Assembly (NCBI RefSeq): GCF_011397635.1
Contig: NC_064769.1
Location: 13,843,207 to 13,907,206 of the forward strand
Direction: 5' to 3'
Length of the DNA stretch: 64,000 bases
Source of the DNA: Epinephelus fuscoguttatus
Taxonomy: Eukaryota > Chordata > Actinopteri > Perciformes > Serranidae
Part shown: in pieces, positions 1 through 13,331 of the stretch
How positions within the stretch are numbered: the first letter of the stretch is position 1
How the letters are laid out: the number at the start of each line of letters is the position of its first letter
Program-made: the position numbers and the translations under genes
Notes under the pieces: model-generated
Database searches by the model: none
What the model saw: only the letters and a program-made list of their open reading frames with translations
What the model was told of the DNA's origin: nothing

Positions 1-305
1 TGTTATTATAGGTGCTCGTAGATCACCTGCAGCCAGGGACAGAGTTTGTAAAGATTTCAAATGACCCAATCTTTCTGAAAATGGAATAATTTCAGGGAAA
101 GAAAACATCAATGAGGGCTTAATGCTTGACTGTTTTATGCTCAAAAAAGGACTGTTGCTGTCAGCAGTGTGATGCGGTGTATTTGTTTGGGGACTAAACA
201 AAACTAAGGCCTTTATTCCAAAACCAGGCTCAGTGTGTTTATGTTAAAAAGAGAGTTATCTTTCCTCTGTTAACATCACTAAGTGTTTGCTGCTTCTTAT
301 TGCAG

Positions 306-3300
306 ACAAACAAAGGGGATGAGCTTTCCAATCGAATCCAGAGGATGCTGGGCAGTTATGAAGATGTGAATAATCCGTATCCCTTTGCCGTGGAGCCTTC
401 ACCCATTCCTTCTTATGTAACCTTTTCACAGTCAGATCAGGGACAGCCAAACACAGATAAACCAACCAAACCTTCATTCCAAAACCAGGTCCATTACATG
501 CCCACTGAAAATCAGAAAGCTCCCTCTGTTAACGGTTACTCCTCTCAGCCCACGAGGACGTCCACTGCCACTTCTTCTCCTAACCACCGTGGACATTCAG
601 CAACTTTCTCAAATGCGTCTTTGAACCACAGTCAGCTCAGCCACTCAGCAAAGAAGAGTGAAGCCCACTCAGATCTCAGGGAGCGTGTCAGCCTTCCCCA
701 GGAAATGTCTTCTCAGTCTTCTGATATTAAGCCACCACCCTTCCCACATTCCAGTGACCATGATAATACTGACATGGACACTAAGGACACCTTTGATAGA
801 CGTCAGCATCAAGGGTCCACGGATCATCCCTCAGAGTCTGCCAGCATTACGGATGTTTCCACACTTAACCTTAAACAGTCCCCCAAAGATGCATCTCTGC
901 CTCACACTAACAAGGGCAACACACTACCTTCCCAAACCTTCCCTTCTCTCCTGTCGTCAAAGCAGCCCAGTGTAGTCATGACCCAGAAGCCAACAGCGTA
1001 TGTGCGGCCCATGGATGGTCAGGACCAGGTGGTCAGCGAGTCACCTGAGCTGAAGCCTTCACCAGAGCCATATGCATCTCTACCAGAGTTAATCAACAAA
1101 TCTGAGCTGGGAAAAACGAAGATACTGCCACAATTTTTGGAGGTGAGTATACTTGTTAAGATCTCATAATTGTGTTATGATATTATCTAATATGTAATGT
1201 GGTGGTTATCATAGCTTAGCATAAAAATGGAAACAGCAGGAAGCAGCTAGCCTGGCTAGAAATAGCGCTTATACCTCTCTTAAACTTGCTACTTATTGTT
1301 TGTACACTTTGATTTTTGTACAACTCAGTAGTAGTGAGCTGTAGAGGTGCTGGAAGGCAGTTTTCATTACCTCTTAAACTAGGGTTGCAACCATATACTG
1401 GTTTTAAGGTGTACCGTGATATAAAAGTTGACGGTTATTGTACCGTGTACATTTGCTAATCTATAATACTGAAAAAAAATGCAACTGGATGTTGAATCTC
1501 CCCTTTGTCTTAGTTATTTTCACATGGGAGTTCTTTCACACACACTTCTATTAACAAAATGGTGTCAAGTTTTAATTATAGTTATAATACTGATAATTCA
1601 TGATACTGTGAAACCGCTGTATTTTCTAGGACGGACTGTGAAAATCTCATACCATTCATCTCATCCAGACAGAGCCAGGCTAGCCGTATCCCCGTGTCCA
1701 GTCTTTATGCTAAACTCTAAACTATGGGCTATCGGCTGTAGCTTGGTGTTCAGCATTCAGTGGTATTTATCCTATCCAGCTCTCTTTATTACTGGATTAT
1801 TTGTAATATTCATTACTACAAATGTGGGTTTGATTTTTAATTACATTTTGGTGAATAACCTGGAAGTTCCAGTTTTACTTCTGGTCTCTATAAACTTTAG
1901 CAATGCATTTGTTTAATGCAACACTAGAACAATGTTATATATAAATGTAGGATCGGAAGTACAGTATGGTGTAGATAGTTTCGTGTAGAGGTATATGATT
2001 TAAATTCCTGCTATAGCTATTTTATATGGAGTATATTTTCCTCTCCAACAACAGATATTATTGTTTAGCGATATCATATACTACTGAATCTCTTATGGTG
2101 CTTCCTGGGAAGGTGGGGAGGTTATAGGACAAGGAAGTCCTACTTCTTATTTCTCAGCACTGTTGTGTGGCCTATGAACATACTGTTGATGTAGAGGATT
2201 GTGTGCCTGCTGATCTCAGGATGTTCCCTGAAACCTCTTCATAGTTTTGATATTCTTGCTTGACTGTTCAGGCGTTTAAAAAGGTCTTGGACTTGCTTTG
2301 TTTGGCAGAATTTGGCTGAACTCCAGTTCAACTCTATTCATAAACACACACAACCCGTGCACCTGCAGCACGCAGCACCTCCCCCTTCTGCAGCGGCAGC
2401 AGCAGCAGCCGGGGGACTGATCTAGTGCAAGATGTCTAAGCAGTTAGTCATTCCGCTGTTCCTTACCAGCCTTCGCTCCTGAGCTACGTTCCACATATGC
2501 AATAAGACATATGTAAGACATTTTTGGATATACAGTATAATCTGAAGTGTCCCTTTAGCTTCCAAACCATTGAGATGTAGAACACATGAAGAAGTGATGA
2601 GATTACAGTAATGTGTTAACCCTGCACACGGCCCAATACAAAGGCGTCATGGGTCACAGAGTAAACATTCTTGTACAAACACAGCAAAGTTAAATGTTAA
2701 TCAGGCATCTGGATTACAGTTAAACTGGTGTGACAAATGTGAAAACCTTTAGTCACGCAAAGTAGTTACACACCACCCTCATTGCTGTTTGTTTTGTAGT
2801 TGTTCTGAGAGGCATTGTTTTGCACTTCAGAGTATTGAGCTGCAAGTATCACTATTTTGTGTTTAATGTAATACTGCTCACAAGCAGGCAGTTCTGAGCA
2901 TGTAGTGTCATGTCTTTCTCAGGTGCGTAGCGTAGTAAATGTGGCAAGCAGCCTGTGGTTGGTGTTTTGTGTGTTTGTGTTATGTGACCTTAGCTGCCTC
3001 TGATAACTTCAGCCCAGGGCTCAGCAGCAGAACAATAAATGAGCTTTGTCACCAACTTACATAACTGCTCTGGGGGCCCATTCACTCTGACCTTATCTCA
3101 AACACTGTCCATTCAGAAGGAAAAGCTGAAAGACAGGCCTGAAAACAAACTGAAATGCAGCCTGTTGACTCATTCATTCACACACAGTATTTATCTGATG
3201 TTAGAGTTGGCCTATGTTGCTGCCTGATACGGGGGTGTTGCGTCACTTATCCAGTGATTGAGGCTGCACATAGTGGTGATACAGTATAGGACTGCATTCT

Positions 3301-6300
3301 ATTCATAGATGTTTATGGATATACATGGAGCAGAGAGAATATATGGTATGGTTCAGCTGATCTTTTTCTCCCCTCTGGATGGAGACTTTGTAGGGCTTTT
3401 ACACAAAGATCAAAGTGGGCGTTTTTGTCACAACACCTACTGTCATCTGGTGCTCTGTGAAAGATTTAAAATGCCTAAATCAAACAAACAAAATGAAGTG
3501 AAATACAATCCACATTGTTATCTATTTCCTTTTTGATGTATGCATTTACTGTGCTATATTTAACATATGTTAAAACGTATGTGAAATGGACAGTTTACTT
3601 ACCATTCTGACATAAAATTTAAAAATACCACAATAAAATCAAACCACTGTGCTCAAGCTGTGATGGGAAAACTGATTGTTTTTCATTTTGGCATGGGCAA
3701 TGCCAAATGCATTTCAGAAAAGAAAAGGCTCCCCTGCACATCTTTATGAACACTAATGTCAGTGCTGTGCATTTAGTATGGGCTGTTCTGTGCTGCACCC
3801 TGCTGGACAGCACTGACATGCTACATACCCCTCCACTTTGGTTTGATTTTAATGTGGCATGGAAGATTCATGAATGAGAGACAAAGTTAAATAATTGCTC
3901 TTTTTAATACATATCTTTTATGTATTTGTGACACACTAAATGCAAACATTGCTATACTAATTTTTTTTCTTGATTTGATTTATTTTTATTTCCTGTGTTC
4001 TGCTACATGGGTAGATGTTTTCAATTCCCCACAATCTCAACAGTATACCTACAGATGATTTGCCATATTTCAGGTTTTAAGATAAATGACAGCCCTTGTA
4101 TGACAACTGGCAAAACCCCTAGTAGGGACAGATAAGCCTCTATGTGGGTGAGATAAAGTTGCATTCACCGCATGCAGCACATCAACAACGAGGAGTGAAC
4201 AATCTAAGATATAAATGGGGTAAGATAAATGCATATTAAATGTTTTTATTTTATTTTTGTGACAGACTTTTTATTAATTTTCCATACCACCCTAACAAGG
4301 GGGCATAAACATACAAATATACAAATTAGAAATACTGTAACTTAAAATGTAGTGTTTTAAGTTTGGCTTGTGAAATGCCACATATGGTTTGCCCTGTGAA
4401 ACATTAGCCCCTAAACAAACCTCATTATGATTTTATTTTCAGGCTATAATTGAAAAACAGGTGTTTCACTATCTTTTTGGAAACTCATTTTTTGTTTTTC
4501 CTTTCCTTTCTACAGACAAGGACAAATGAAGTTCAGTGTGTCGAAGACATCTTGAGGGTAAGTTCAGCTGTCTAAACTCTCATTTACAGTTGGCTACTGT
4601 CTTTTACTATCATTATAATTTAGAATATAAAATTACTTAAGCACACATACTTAGCCAATGTTCTTGCACCACTTAATCTAAACACTTCATCTCGGCTGCT
4701 TTTCCTATTCGTCCTCCGTTCTGCACGTAAGTGCAAATTTCTTCTTTCTGTGAACCCCCCTTCGCTTCCTAACCACCCTTCATCCTTTCTCCCAACCTCT
4801 GCACACATTTCAGGCACAGAAATTTTCCTTGATTTAAGCCCTGGCAGCAGATCGTGTACAATTTGCAAGAATAGCTGCAGCAAATTACGATAGCACAGTA
4901 AATGGGAGTGCACAAGTCATGTTGTGTGATTGTTCATGGGGTTTGGAGGGCCTATAATCAGGGGATGATTCTACAGACAAAATTTGTCTGTAGAATTGTC
5001 ATGTTGAGAGAATTCGACTGTGCTCATGCTGCCTTTCCAATCATAGAGGAGCAAACATACATGCCTTTAGTTGCTCAACAACCCTATAAACTTAAACAAC
5101 TGCAGGTAAACTTTTCTTTAGCTTTTTTACAACAGTCTCCTGCTCTGGATCGGCAGTATTTTCTTTATCGCTGGGTTTCTGTGTATTTTCGATTGTTCAC
5201 TCACCCCACAGCTTCACTGAGTTTTCACAGATAAGTATTTGTGCCACTGACCTGTGCTGGGGGAAGAATGAAAAAGATATAAATGTTAAGAAAGTAATTT
5301 GTGGGAAAAAAAGCACTGTTACATGGACTCATGTAGTTTAACCCTTTGTTTAGCATGATGTGAAAGGGACTTGGATTCCTTTGATTGTGCCCTTGTTTTG
5401 ATGCTACTGTGCCCTGAACTTTTTTTGATGTTTGATGAAAACATCAGCACCCCACGTGGTCTTTGTTGTAACTCATTTAAGATATGACACGTAAACACCT
5501 AGATGTTTAGACTAGATTAGATTAGAAGATATGACAGGTAAACCGTTTATCATCATATAAACTGGTGATTTTTTTTCGCCTATCATTCAAAATTATGCAA
5601 CACAAGTCAAAATTCTTGGAGCAGCTTTTTTCCATTCACTGATAGTCTAGTTTTGGTGATTCCTCCCCCTTTGTATCTTGCTTGTAGCTGACAGTAGTGG
5701 AACCCAGCACAATGCTCTGCTGCTGTAGCCCATCCACTTAAAGGTTTGATGTGATGTGCATTCACAGAACTCCACTGTCATGTTTTGCTATCATTTTTGT
5801 ACTTGTTCTCTTCTCACGAAGTTTGAATGAGTCTGTCCATTCTCATTGATGAGTGAGGATGCGTCCATAGAAATGCCACTGACTGTATCTTGTTTATTGT
5901 AGTATTCCTTGTAAAGTCAGGGTGCTGCATGAAAATCAGCAGTCCTGTTCAAACGCACTTTCACACGTATTGATTCTACTGTGTCGAACAGTGATTGAAC
6001 ATCTGACGCTCTTTGCATGCTTATATTTAGGTAAAATTACGCAAGTCCGTGTTTAGAGAAGTCAGTTGTGTTTGTGTCAGGTGCAATGAAAAACAAACTA
6101 TCATGTGCCATCACTTAGTCTGAAATAGACTGTGGTGAGGGACACCTGCATGCATCAATGTTTATTTTATATAGAGTGACAGCTATTACCTGTTGTTGAT
6201 AGGCTCTTAACACTTGACACTATTTTTCATTCCTCTCCACAGGAAATGACCCGCTCATGCCCACCCCTCCTGACAGCTATACACACACCTAGCACAGAAG

Positions 6301-9300
6301 AACCCTCCAAGTCCCCGTTTCCAGCCAAGGTAAGAGCTTAAAGGTTAAGAATCAATGAAATCTGTCTTGATTTTTTTTTTTGACACTTATGGTGCTGCCC
6401 ACATGCAGACTGCATGAACACTGAGATAAAAAAAAAGTCTTGTTAGTGAAATATTAATGTGCATATACAGTACTGATTATCACACAGAAATATTTAAGTT
6501 AACAGTTAAGTGTAAATGCAGTCGTACAAATCTGAATCAGACAAATGTTATGACCAAGGTAAAAGCTTGCATGTGTATTTTATTTCTGCCCTCACAGGAA
6601 GCAGAGCATGTCTCCTCATGTCCAGGAAAAAGTGAGTAATGAGGGAATGAAGCAGAGTGCAGTGCAGGCACAGAACAAATATGAACTTGATAATAAATAG
6701 TGTTGATTTTCTATGATACAGTAGCATCATTTCTGAGTGCAAACTTGGGCTAAAGTCTGGTATATCTGAAATTGATGTTGGGAGCAGACAGATCAGTCCG
6801 TCATCATGAAGCATCTACTGTACAGCCTGTAGATAAAGTCTGAGGTTTGATTATCTTTAGTGGAAGTAAGTGTAATGTAAATATTCTGCTCACCTCTCTT
6901 CAACTTTTTATATCAATGGAGTTAAAGCAGCACCTCGCTGATAGTCTCTGCCCTATATTTTCTTCATGGCAATGTTTCTATGGCAACTTGAACTGGCCAC
7001 AAAGTACCCGAGGAGAGAAACAACCCTGCAATTTTATCCCAAATTAACCTCAGCTAAGACTAAGAGACAGTCACGTAGGAGTCAGGGGAGGAGTGATCTC
7101 TCACTGCTCTTAGGCCTTCTCTTTTACTGATTTACTTACATTGTGTTGTTAATTCATCAAGAGCTGGTTTTTATCCATCACTGTCTATACCTACTACTGC
7201 TCATTCATTTTTCTCTGGTGTTATATTATATATCCATTGACCCAAGTGTGTCTGGCATTACAAAAAAAGGTCAGCACTACTAGTAGTAGTCGCCCAGCTG
7301 TTGAAGCACCTGCCAGAAGAGGAGTCAGTATCTTACCAACATAAACTAACAGTAAATAATGTGTAGTACAATTCAGTAATAAAGCAGCTGTTTTTAAATC
7401 CATTGGCCATCCTAAATGCAGTTGACCGTAACTATTTTTCCACAGTATGAGGTAGGATATAGAGGCCAAACTCAGGTCTGTCAGTTGTTTAGTCAGCCAG
7501 ATGCTGAACTTTAGTTCCCCAAGCAAATTGATTTAATGTGGGGAAATGCCAGCGAACCATTTTAGGGACAGTCTACTACTGACTTGTATGATTTATCAAA
7601 GACGGCAAACTTACTGAGTTATAGAAAAGGAGCATCAGCCTGATCATCTTGACATGAATGATGTGGGTTTTCAGATTAATTGAGGACTTTGATAAAGAAA
7701 GTGTAGCAACAGTTGTACCATCTTTGCTCCTGGAGACGTAGCTGTACATCATCTGTCTTTGTTTCCTTTATACAACAATACACTAGATTTTATGTTTAAA
7801 TAGATTGCTAGTAGATGTAGTTGTACCAAAGCCTGTGCTTTAGTTAATTTGAATCTACTGGAAAGCAGACGCCCCTTGGGATGTCTTAAAGCATTGGTTT
7901 ATCTGCAGGTTAGTTGTTTTTTTTTTAAAGTTTGGTCTTTCTAGTGTTTAATAGTCTATAACCTGTGAAGTTATCGGTAGACAAGTCAGCTCACTAGTTT
8001 AAAAAACAGCTCAACCTCAGTGCAAGTGAGCCAAATCCACATTAGTGTGAGTATTTTTTATGTTTACATGTACAAGTAATGAGTTATTGTTTCCTTTGTC
8101 AAACTAATGTTTGTTTTCTCTGTCATTTCTCTCCAGAAAATTATGAGTCCCCTCCTGCCAATCCATCCCAGCTAATCCAGCAGAGCTCCTCGTCGTACGT
8201 GACTTGGGTTTTACAGTTTTTGTGACATAATTTCAAAATATGACACCAACCTAAAACTAGACCAGCTGGCTTCATCAGGGTTTCTGGCATTGACATGAAA
8301 AAGATTTACAGCCCAAGATGATGTATTCATTTGACCAACAGACTAAAACCTTAAGGTATTCGTACTATCAGAAATAACAAGGAAACAGTTTGGCATTTTT
8401 GGCTGAAAAATTACTGCTGAAAGATTAATTTTTAATATATCAGTTGACTAATTGATTAACAATCTGTTGTCGCTCTAATCTGAAGAACATTTGTAGAATG
8501 AACAAGTTGCCAGTCACCATAACAAAAACAAGGTGAAACATTTCTTCTGTTGGTTTCTGCTTCACACATCATGTTGGCCAAATGTGCTGTTTACCAGCAC
8601 AGCCTGGGCATGTAGCCAAAATGATTATTTCATCATAACTAACACTATAATGTGATGTTATTGTGGTGTTTTGTGTGTGTACACAGTAGTTCATTTGAAG
8701 CAACACATTCCAGAGGGGTAGAGTCCACCAGCTCCAGTGACTCAGAGAGTAGTTCAAGATCAGAGTCAGACAGTGAAAGCACCGTCGAGGAGCCACCTCA
8801 GCCCCCAGCGATCAACTCCATCAAACCCGAGGTAATTTGCTGCTTGTCCTTTTTTGTACACATTTAGTAAAGGACACACAAACATGCGTTCTCTGAACTG
8901 TTTATTCTCCCTCATTTTTTTTTTTAAATCACACTGTCTGTTTTTTTAGCCTGATGCTCCAGCAGTAACCCACGTTGACTGGCAGTTGGGGAACTGGATC
9001 CGGTCCAGCCAGCAGAACTCCAGCACTGAGAGTCAAAGTGGTGTACATGCCTCTGAGAGCCCCGCTCACAAACAGCCACCACCCACTCAAAGCTCCAAGC
9101 ACTCACTCAGTGTAGAGGTGGTCAACCCCACCAAGGAGTCTAAACCTCAGCTGTCTTCTTACCGGAAAAAGTTGCCCGGTAGGCTTATGAAGCCCCAGCA
9201 GCACAGTGAGAACCCTCAGGACAACTATAACCATCAAAGTAGCCACGAAGCCCCCTCTGCTGATTTGAACAGCTGTAGCAGTTCCAAGAAACTTTCATGC

Positions 9301-12300
9301 AACACATACTCCTCAAAACCAACAAAGGCAGGTTGCCCAGATCGCACTGAAGCAGCTGTCAGCGTGAAGTGTGAGGAGGTTGTCGCCACCCGAGACAAAG
9401 ACCCCTGTTTCACAGATAGACCCAAGGTGAAGACGAAAGCAGGACATAGCAAGAAAAGCAAGGACAGCAGTGACACTAAAAGAGACAGTAAGAGGACTTC
9501 TAAACACATGTCACTTGACAAGCAGAAGGCTGTATCAGAGCCTCAAGTCACAGTGGTCCTGTGTGGTCACTGTCCTTCATGTGGTGTACGATATCCTGAC
9601 CCCTGTTCCTGCCCCACACAAAGTCTTGCTCAGCCTGACCAGCTGTCCCCCGCCCCTTTGCTCAGAATCAGTTGTACCAAACAAACATCAGAGACCATCG
9701 GCCAGAAGGGCACCAAGATTCCTCACAAAACAACCCACAAGCACTCAGAGAAGACTGGGCAGAAAGCCAAGAGCTCTCGGGACCACCACAGTCCTCCTAG
9801 ATCCCTGCTGGTGAGGATTGATCTGAGTTTGCTCTCAAGAGTCCCCTGCACCTCCGGCAACCACCAGAAGATACCCAACAATGCAAAGAGACCAGCACTG
9901 GTTATAGAGCAAAATGGAGGGGGCAGTGATGCTTCTGCGGTACACAAACTCACCAAAACCAGCAAAAAGAGTGTATCTCAAAATGTGAGAAATATGAGGG
10001 TACATGTCTGTTCTAGTCAGCATAAATATATACGTAATATTTTTTATTTTAATATGTGTTTTGTTGTCTTCTAGGCTGAGATAGACAATGCAACTCTTCC
10101 CAGGAAGAAACAGAGGCTGGAAAACAAGAATACCTCATCAGCTCATGTGTCAGTCAAAATGGAGTAGGTCCCCTAAGTTTAAAGGCTTCTCGTACTTGGT
10201 TTTTTTTTTGCCAGGGATAACATTAAAATGATGTAAGAGAGTGTGTCAGATTACGTGGGTTCTCTTATCTTGTCACCTACAGACATTCTGGCAATTCAAC
10301 AAAGGACCGGGAGCCAAAGAAGGCCGAGAAAAATCCTGTTCCTTTGCAGAAGCCTCAGACACCCAAAGATGCTGCTAAAGGCCCAAAGTTGCACAAACGC
10401 GGTTCAGGGGAGACGCAGGAGCTCAGTAAGGAGGCTGTAAAGAGAAAAGAGTCAAGCAAGCACAAGAGTAGCAGTGGAAAGCACACAGAGCACCCACACT
10501 CTGAAAAGGTAACAGGATGTAAGCACAGAGTACATTAGTGCATTGCTTCTTTTCTTGAGACAAGCTTCTGCAGGTTGTCATAGTTTGAGTGATTGTACAG
10601 TAACAAGTGAAAAAGGCTAACTAATGGACTATTACATCAAGAGGGAAACCATTCAAATTGTAACCAAATGTTTGCCTTGGAATCTTAGAAGCCCCGCAAG
10701 AGCAGCCTTGCCGTCACATCATCCTCACAGCCTGCCAGGGAAGCTTTGAGCAACAGGCCCCTGCTCAGATTGGAAGACAGGTAAAAAAAACCTCGCTGCT
10801 GAGCTGTTCAGCTGTTCTAACATACAGTTTTGAATTTGTTTGTCCCTTAAAAGCCTGTGTAAGGACCTGGCTGGATTTTTCTCCCTTAATCGTGATATTT
10901 CCTTCAGGTTTAATCTGGGTGTATCAGCTTTTCCATGGCGAAAGAAAACTCATAGGAGACCGTCTGATTTCAGATAAAACTCCTTATGTTCTTGGACTTA
11001 AGTCACGGGGTTACACTGGGTCTAAAAAGTGGGCGGTCTCAAAAGATTCTGGTCCATATCCACAATGGATATGATAATAAGGACATTATCGTCAGAATAC
11101 TCAGCCAGTGCAAGTCAGTTACTTTATGATGGACAGTCCAAAGAAAACTGCAACATTTCTGGACTGCTATTGAAAGTATTTCCATGGAATTGTTGGTACA
11201 GTTTTAATTAAGAACAGTGCACTTATTTTGTAGCTGTGATGACAAATGTTATTGTGCTATGAGTTGTTTGTCGCATTTTTTTTTCTCATCTAATAAAGCT
11301 TATTTTTAATGTGTAGACAGTATCCAGTGAAGCACTACATAAAGGAGGCCAAAAAGCTGAAGCACAAAGCAGACGCAGAGGTAGGATCTCTCTTTTTGTT
11401 TGTTTTGAGTTCATTTATGAAAATTACTGCCGTCTACCCCTTGATACAACACATGACCAAACTGTATTTATTCCGCTCTCTCTCTGTAGTCAGATAAGCT
11501 CAGCAAAGCGTTCAACTACCTGGATGCTGTCATCTTCTTTGTTGAAAGTGGCATTGCGATGGAAAAAGATCCACAAATTTCAATGTCGTCCTACACTATG
11601 TTTGCAGAAACAGTGGACCTGCTCGGGTAAGAACCTACTTCTATCATCATCTGCACCTTGCCATGGTCACACACACACCAAAATATTTTTTATGTTTATG
11701 TTAAATTTCAAGCTGTAACATGAGGGTTTTGGCTCCATAACTGAATTTGATCCATGCATTAGTTTTACCGCCACGTTCTCCACTCCCGCAGGTTCGTACT
11801 GAAACTTAAAAACTCAGTGGACGCCTCTGCTACACCCTCAGAAAAGGACTTTTTAGTTTTATGGTAAGGTACCTTATACTTGATGTGCTTTTTCTTCACA
11901 CATCAAAATGTGTCATTGGATCTCTCATGATACATTTGTCTCCTCTTTAGCTTTATTTGTGTTTTTAAACTTGCCATCTATGCAGTGGTTCTTGTGTTAA
12001 CAGGACAGATTTGGAGACTTTCATTTGAATTGATTCGACAATAGCAATTTCTGTGTGTGAGATAACTCTGCTAGTTTGTAGATCTGACCATCTGTGGTGA
12101 ATTTATTTATTATAAGTAATTCATTTTAATGACAAACACAATATCTTGAACTTAAACCAGATCTGTTGTTTTGTGTGATGGTGAAAAAACAGAAACACAA
12201 GGATGACCAGCCTGTTCTTTGTTTTATTTAATGAATCATGTGAATTATGAATAACATTCAGTTGTGTCTTGTAGCTTGAAGTGCCAGTCTCTCCTGCAGA

Positions 12301-13331
12301 TGGCCATGTTTTGCCAAAAACACAAAACTGCACTCAAGTATTCAAAGACCCTCACCTATCACTTCAGCGTAAGTATTAATGTAGTAGTACCATAACCCCT
12401 TATTTCCAGTGTCATTGTTTTGCAGTTATTTAAATCATATTTAATTAAAAAATGTAATTTAATAGCTTTACTGAGTTGGAAAACAGGCACCTAACTTGTT
12501 TTGCTAATTGAATTTGGACCTCTTTCAGAACTCAACACATGAGCCCCCTGCAGTTACATCAAGGTAAGTCATCTAGTTTGCGTATGACATTCTCTGTGTG
12601 GGTATATTGTACCAAGCTGTCATACTTGTAGCGCAGAAAAAATGTACATCTTTTTACTCGTCGCTTTCAGAGTCACAGTCACACCCTCCTACACGCCCAA
12701 CATGCCTTCTCCAGCCAACTCATGCAGCAGCTTAGGTCCCAGCTCCAGCCACAGGGGCAGCGGGTTGGCTGCGGACCCTGTCAGCAGCACCGTGGCGGTT
12801 CCCCAGTCCATTGGACAAATGGCAGTCACCTACGTCAACATCACTACGTTATTCTTGAGCGCTTATGACATCTGGGAACAGGCGGAGGAGCTGGCGCAAA
12901 AAGGCAGCGGTAAGAATGGATGGAAAAGAGAGTGTTACCACATTTCTATGCTAAATCAAAACATATAAAAAAAATTCCATGAATCTGAAATGCACCTGTG
13001 TGACAGGTGACGTAAAACAAAGGATGGGATCGGGCTCTATATAGCTCATTATAGCTGATCCTAATCAGTTAAAAAAAAACCTTGGTTGGCCCCCAATAGG
13101 TATCTTTGAGATTGGATTGAGACATCCTAAATTTAAATTTGAGCCAAAACGCTAAGTGTTGTGTCGGTGTGATGTTAAGTGTTTTTAATATTGCTGTGTG
13201 TTTCAGGTATGCTGACAGAGCTGGACACAGTTATGGGTCCTTTAAGCCTCACATCAAGTATGAGCTCTATGGTCCGTTACATGAGACAAGGTGTCCACTG
13301 GCTAAGGCTGGAAAGTCGAAAGGTAGAGTGA
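306..13331 (+). CDS. AFF1: AFF1 (AF4/FMR2 family member 1), 5'-partial, 17 coding exons
   Basis: Scaffold of the super elongation complex, which brings P-TEFb, ELL and AF9/ENL to paused RNA polymerase II in the nucleus. Exons: 306-1142, 4516-4557, 6243-6329, 6598-6631, 8137-8194, 8687-8831, 8950-9999, 10075-10163, 10283-10508, 10689-10780, 11317-11380, 11490-11626, 11792-11863, 12275-12368, 12529-12563, 12671-12909, 13207-13331 (TGA). They give 1141 residues in one frame; the human protein is about 1210, so only the N-terminus is missing. Seen: KPTAYVRPMDGQDQ near the end of the first exon; the ALF/ELL-binding stretch (EVQCVEDILREMT, LLTAIHTPST) in exons 2-3; the serine/acidic transactivation tract (8687-8831); the AF9/ENL-binding motif VRIDLSLLSRV (9802-9846); and the helical C-terminal homology domain (11317-13331). 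These stretches match AFF1 better than AFF4, and the KLHL8 neighbour supports AFF1. AFF1 is a known MLL-fusion partner in human leukaemia. Confidence 0.94.
1383..1635. repeat. Probable degraded MITE in an AFF1 intron
   Basis: The left part (around 1391-1430: ATACTGGTTTTAAGG, then TACCGTGATATAAAAG) resembles, in inverse orientation, the stretch near 1597-1628 (ATGATACTGTGAAACC, GCTGTATTTT). Such imperfect inverted ends flanking AT-rich filler are usual for old non-autonomous DNA elements in fish. The borders and family are uncertain. The rest of this intron (1143-4515) shows no exon that I can support. Confidence 0.35.

Noticed and set aside
1479..1916. Plus-strand 145-codon frame with membrane-like stretches
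   Set aside because: It starts inside a degraded repeat in an AFF1 intron and shows no family resemblance.
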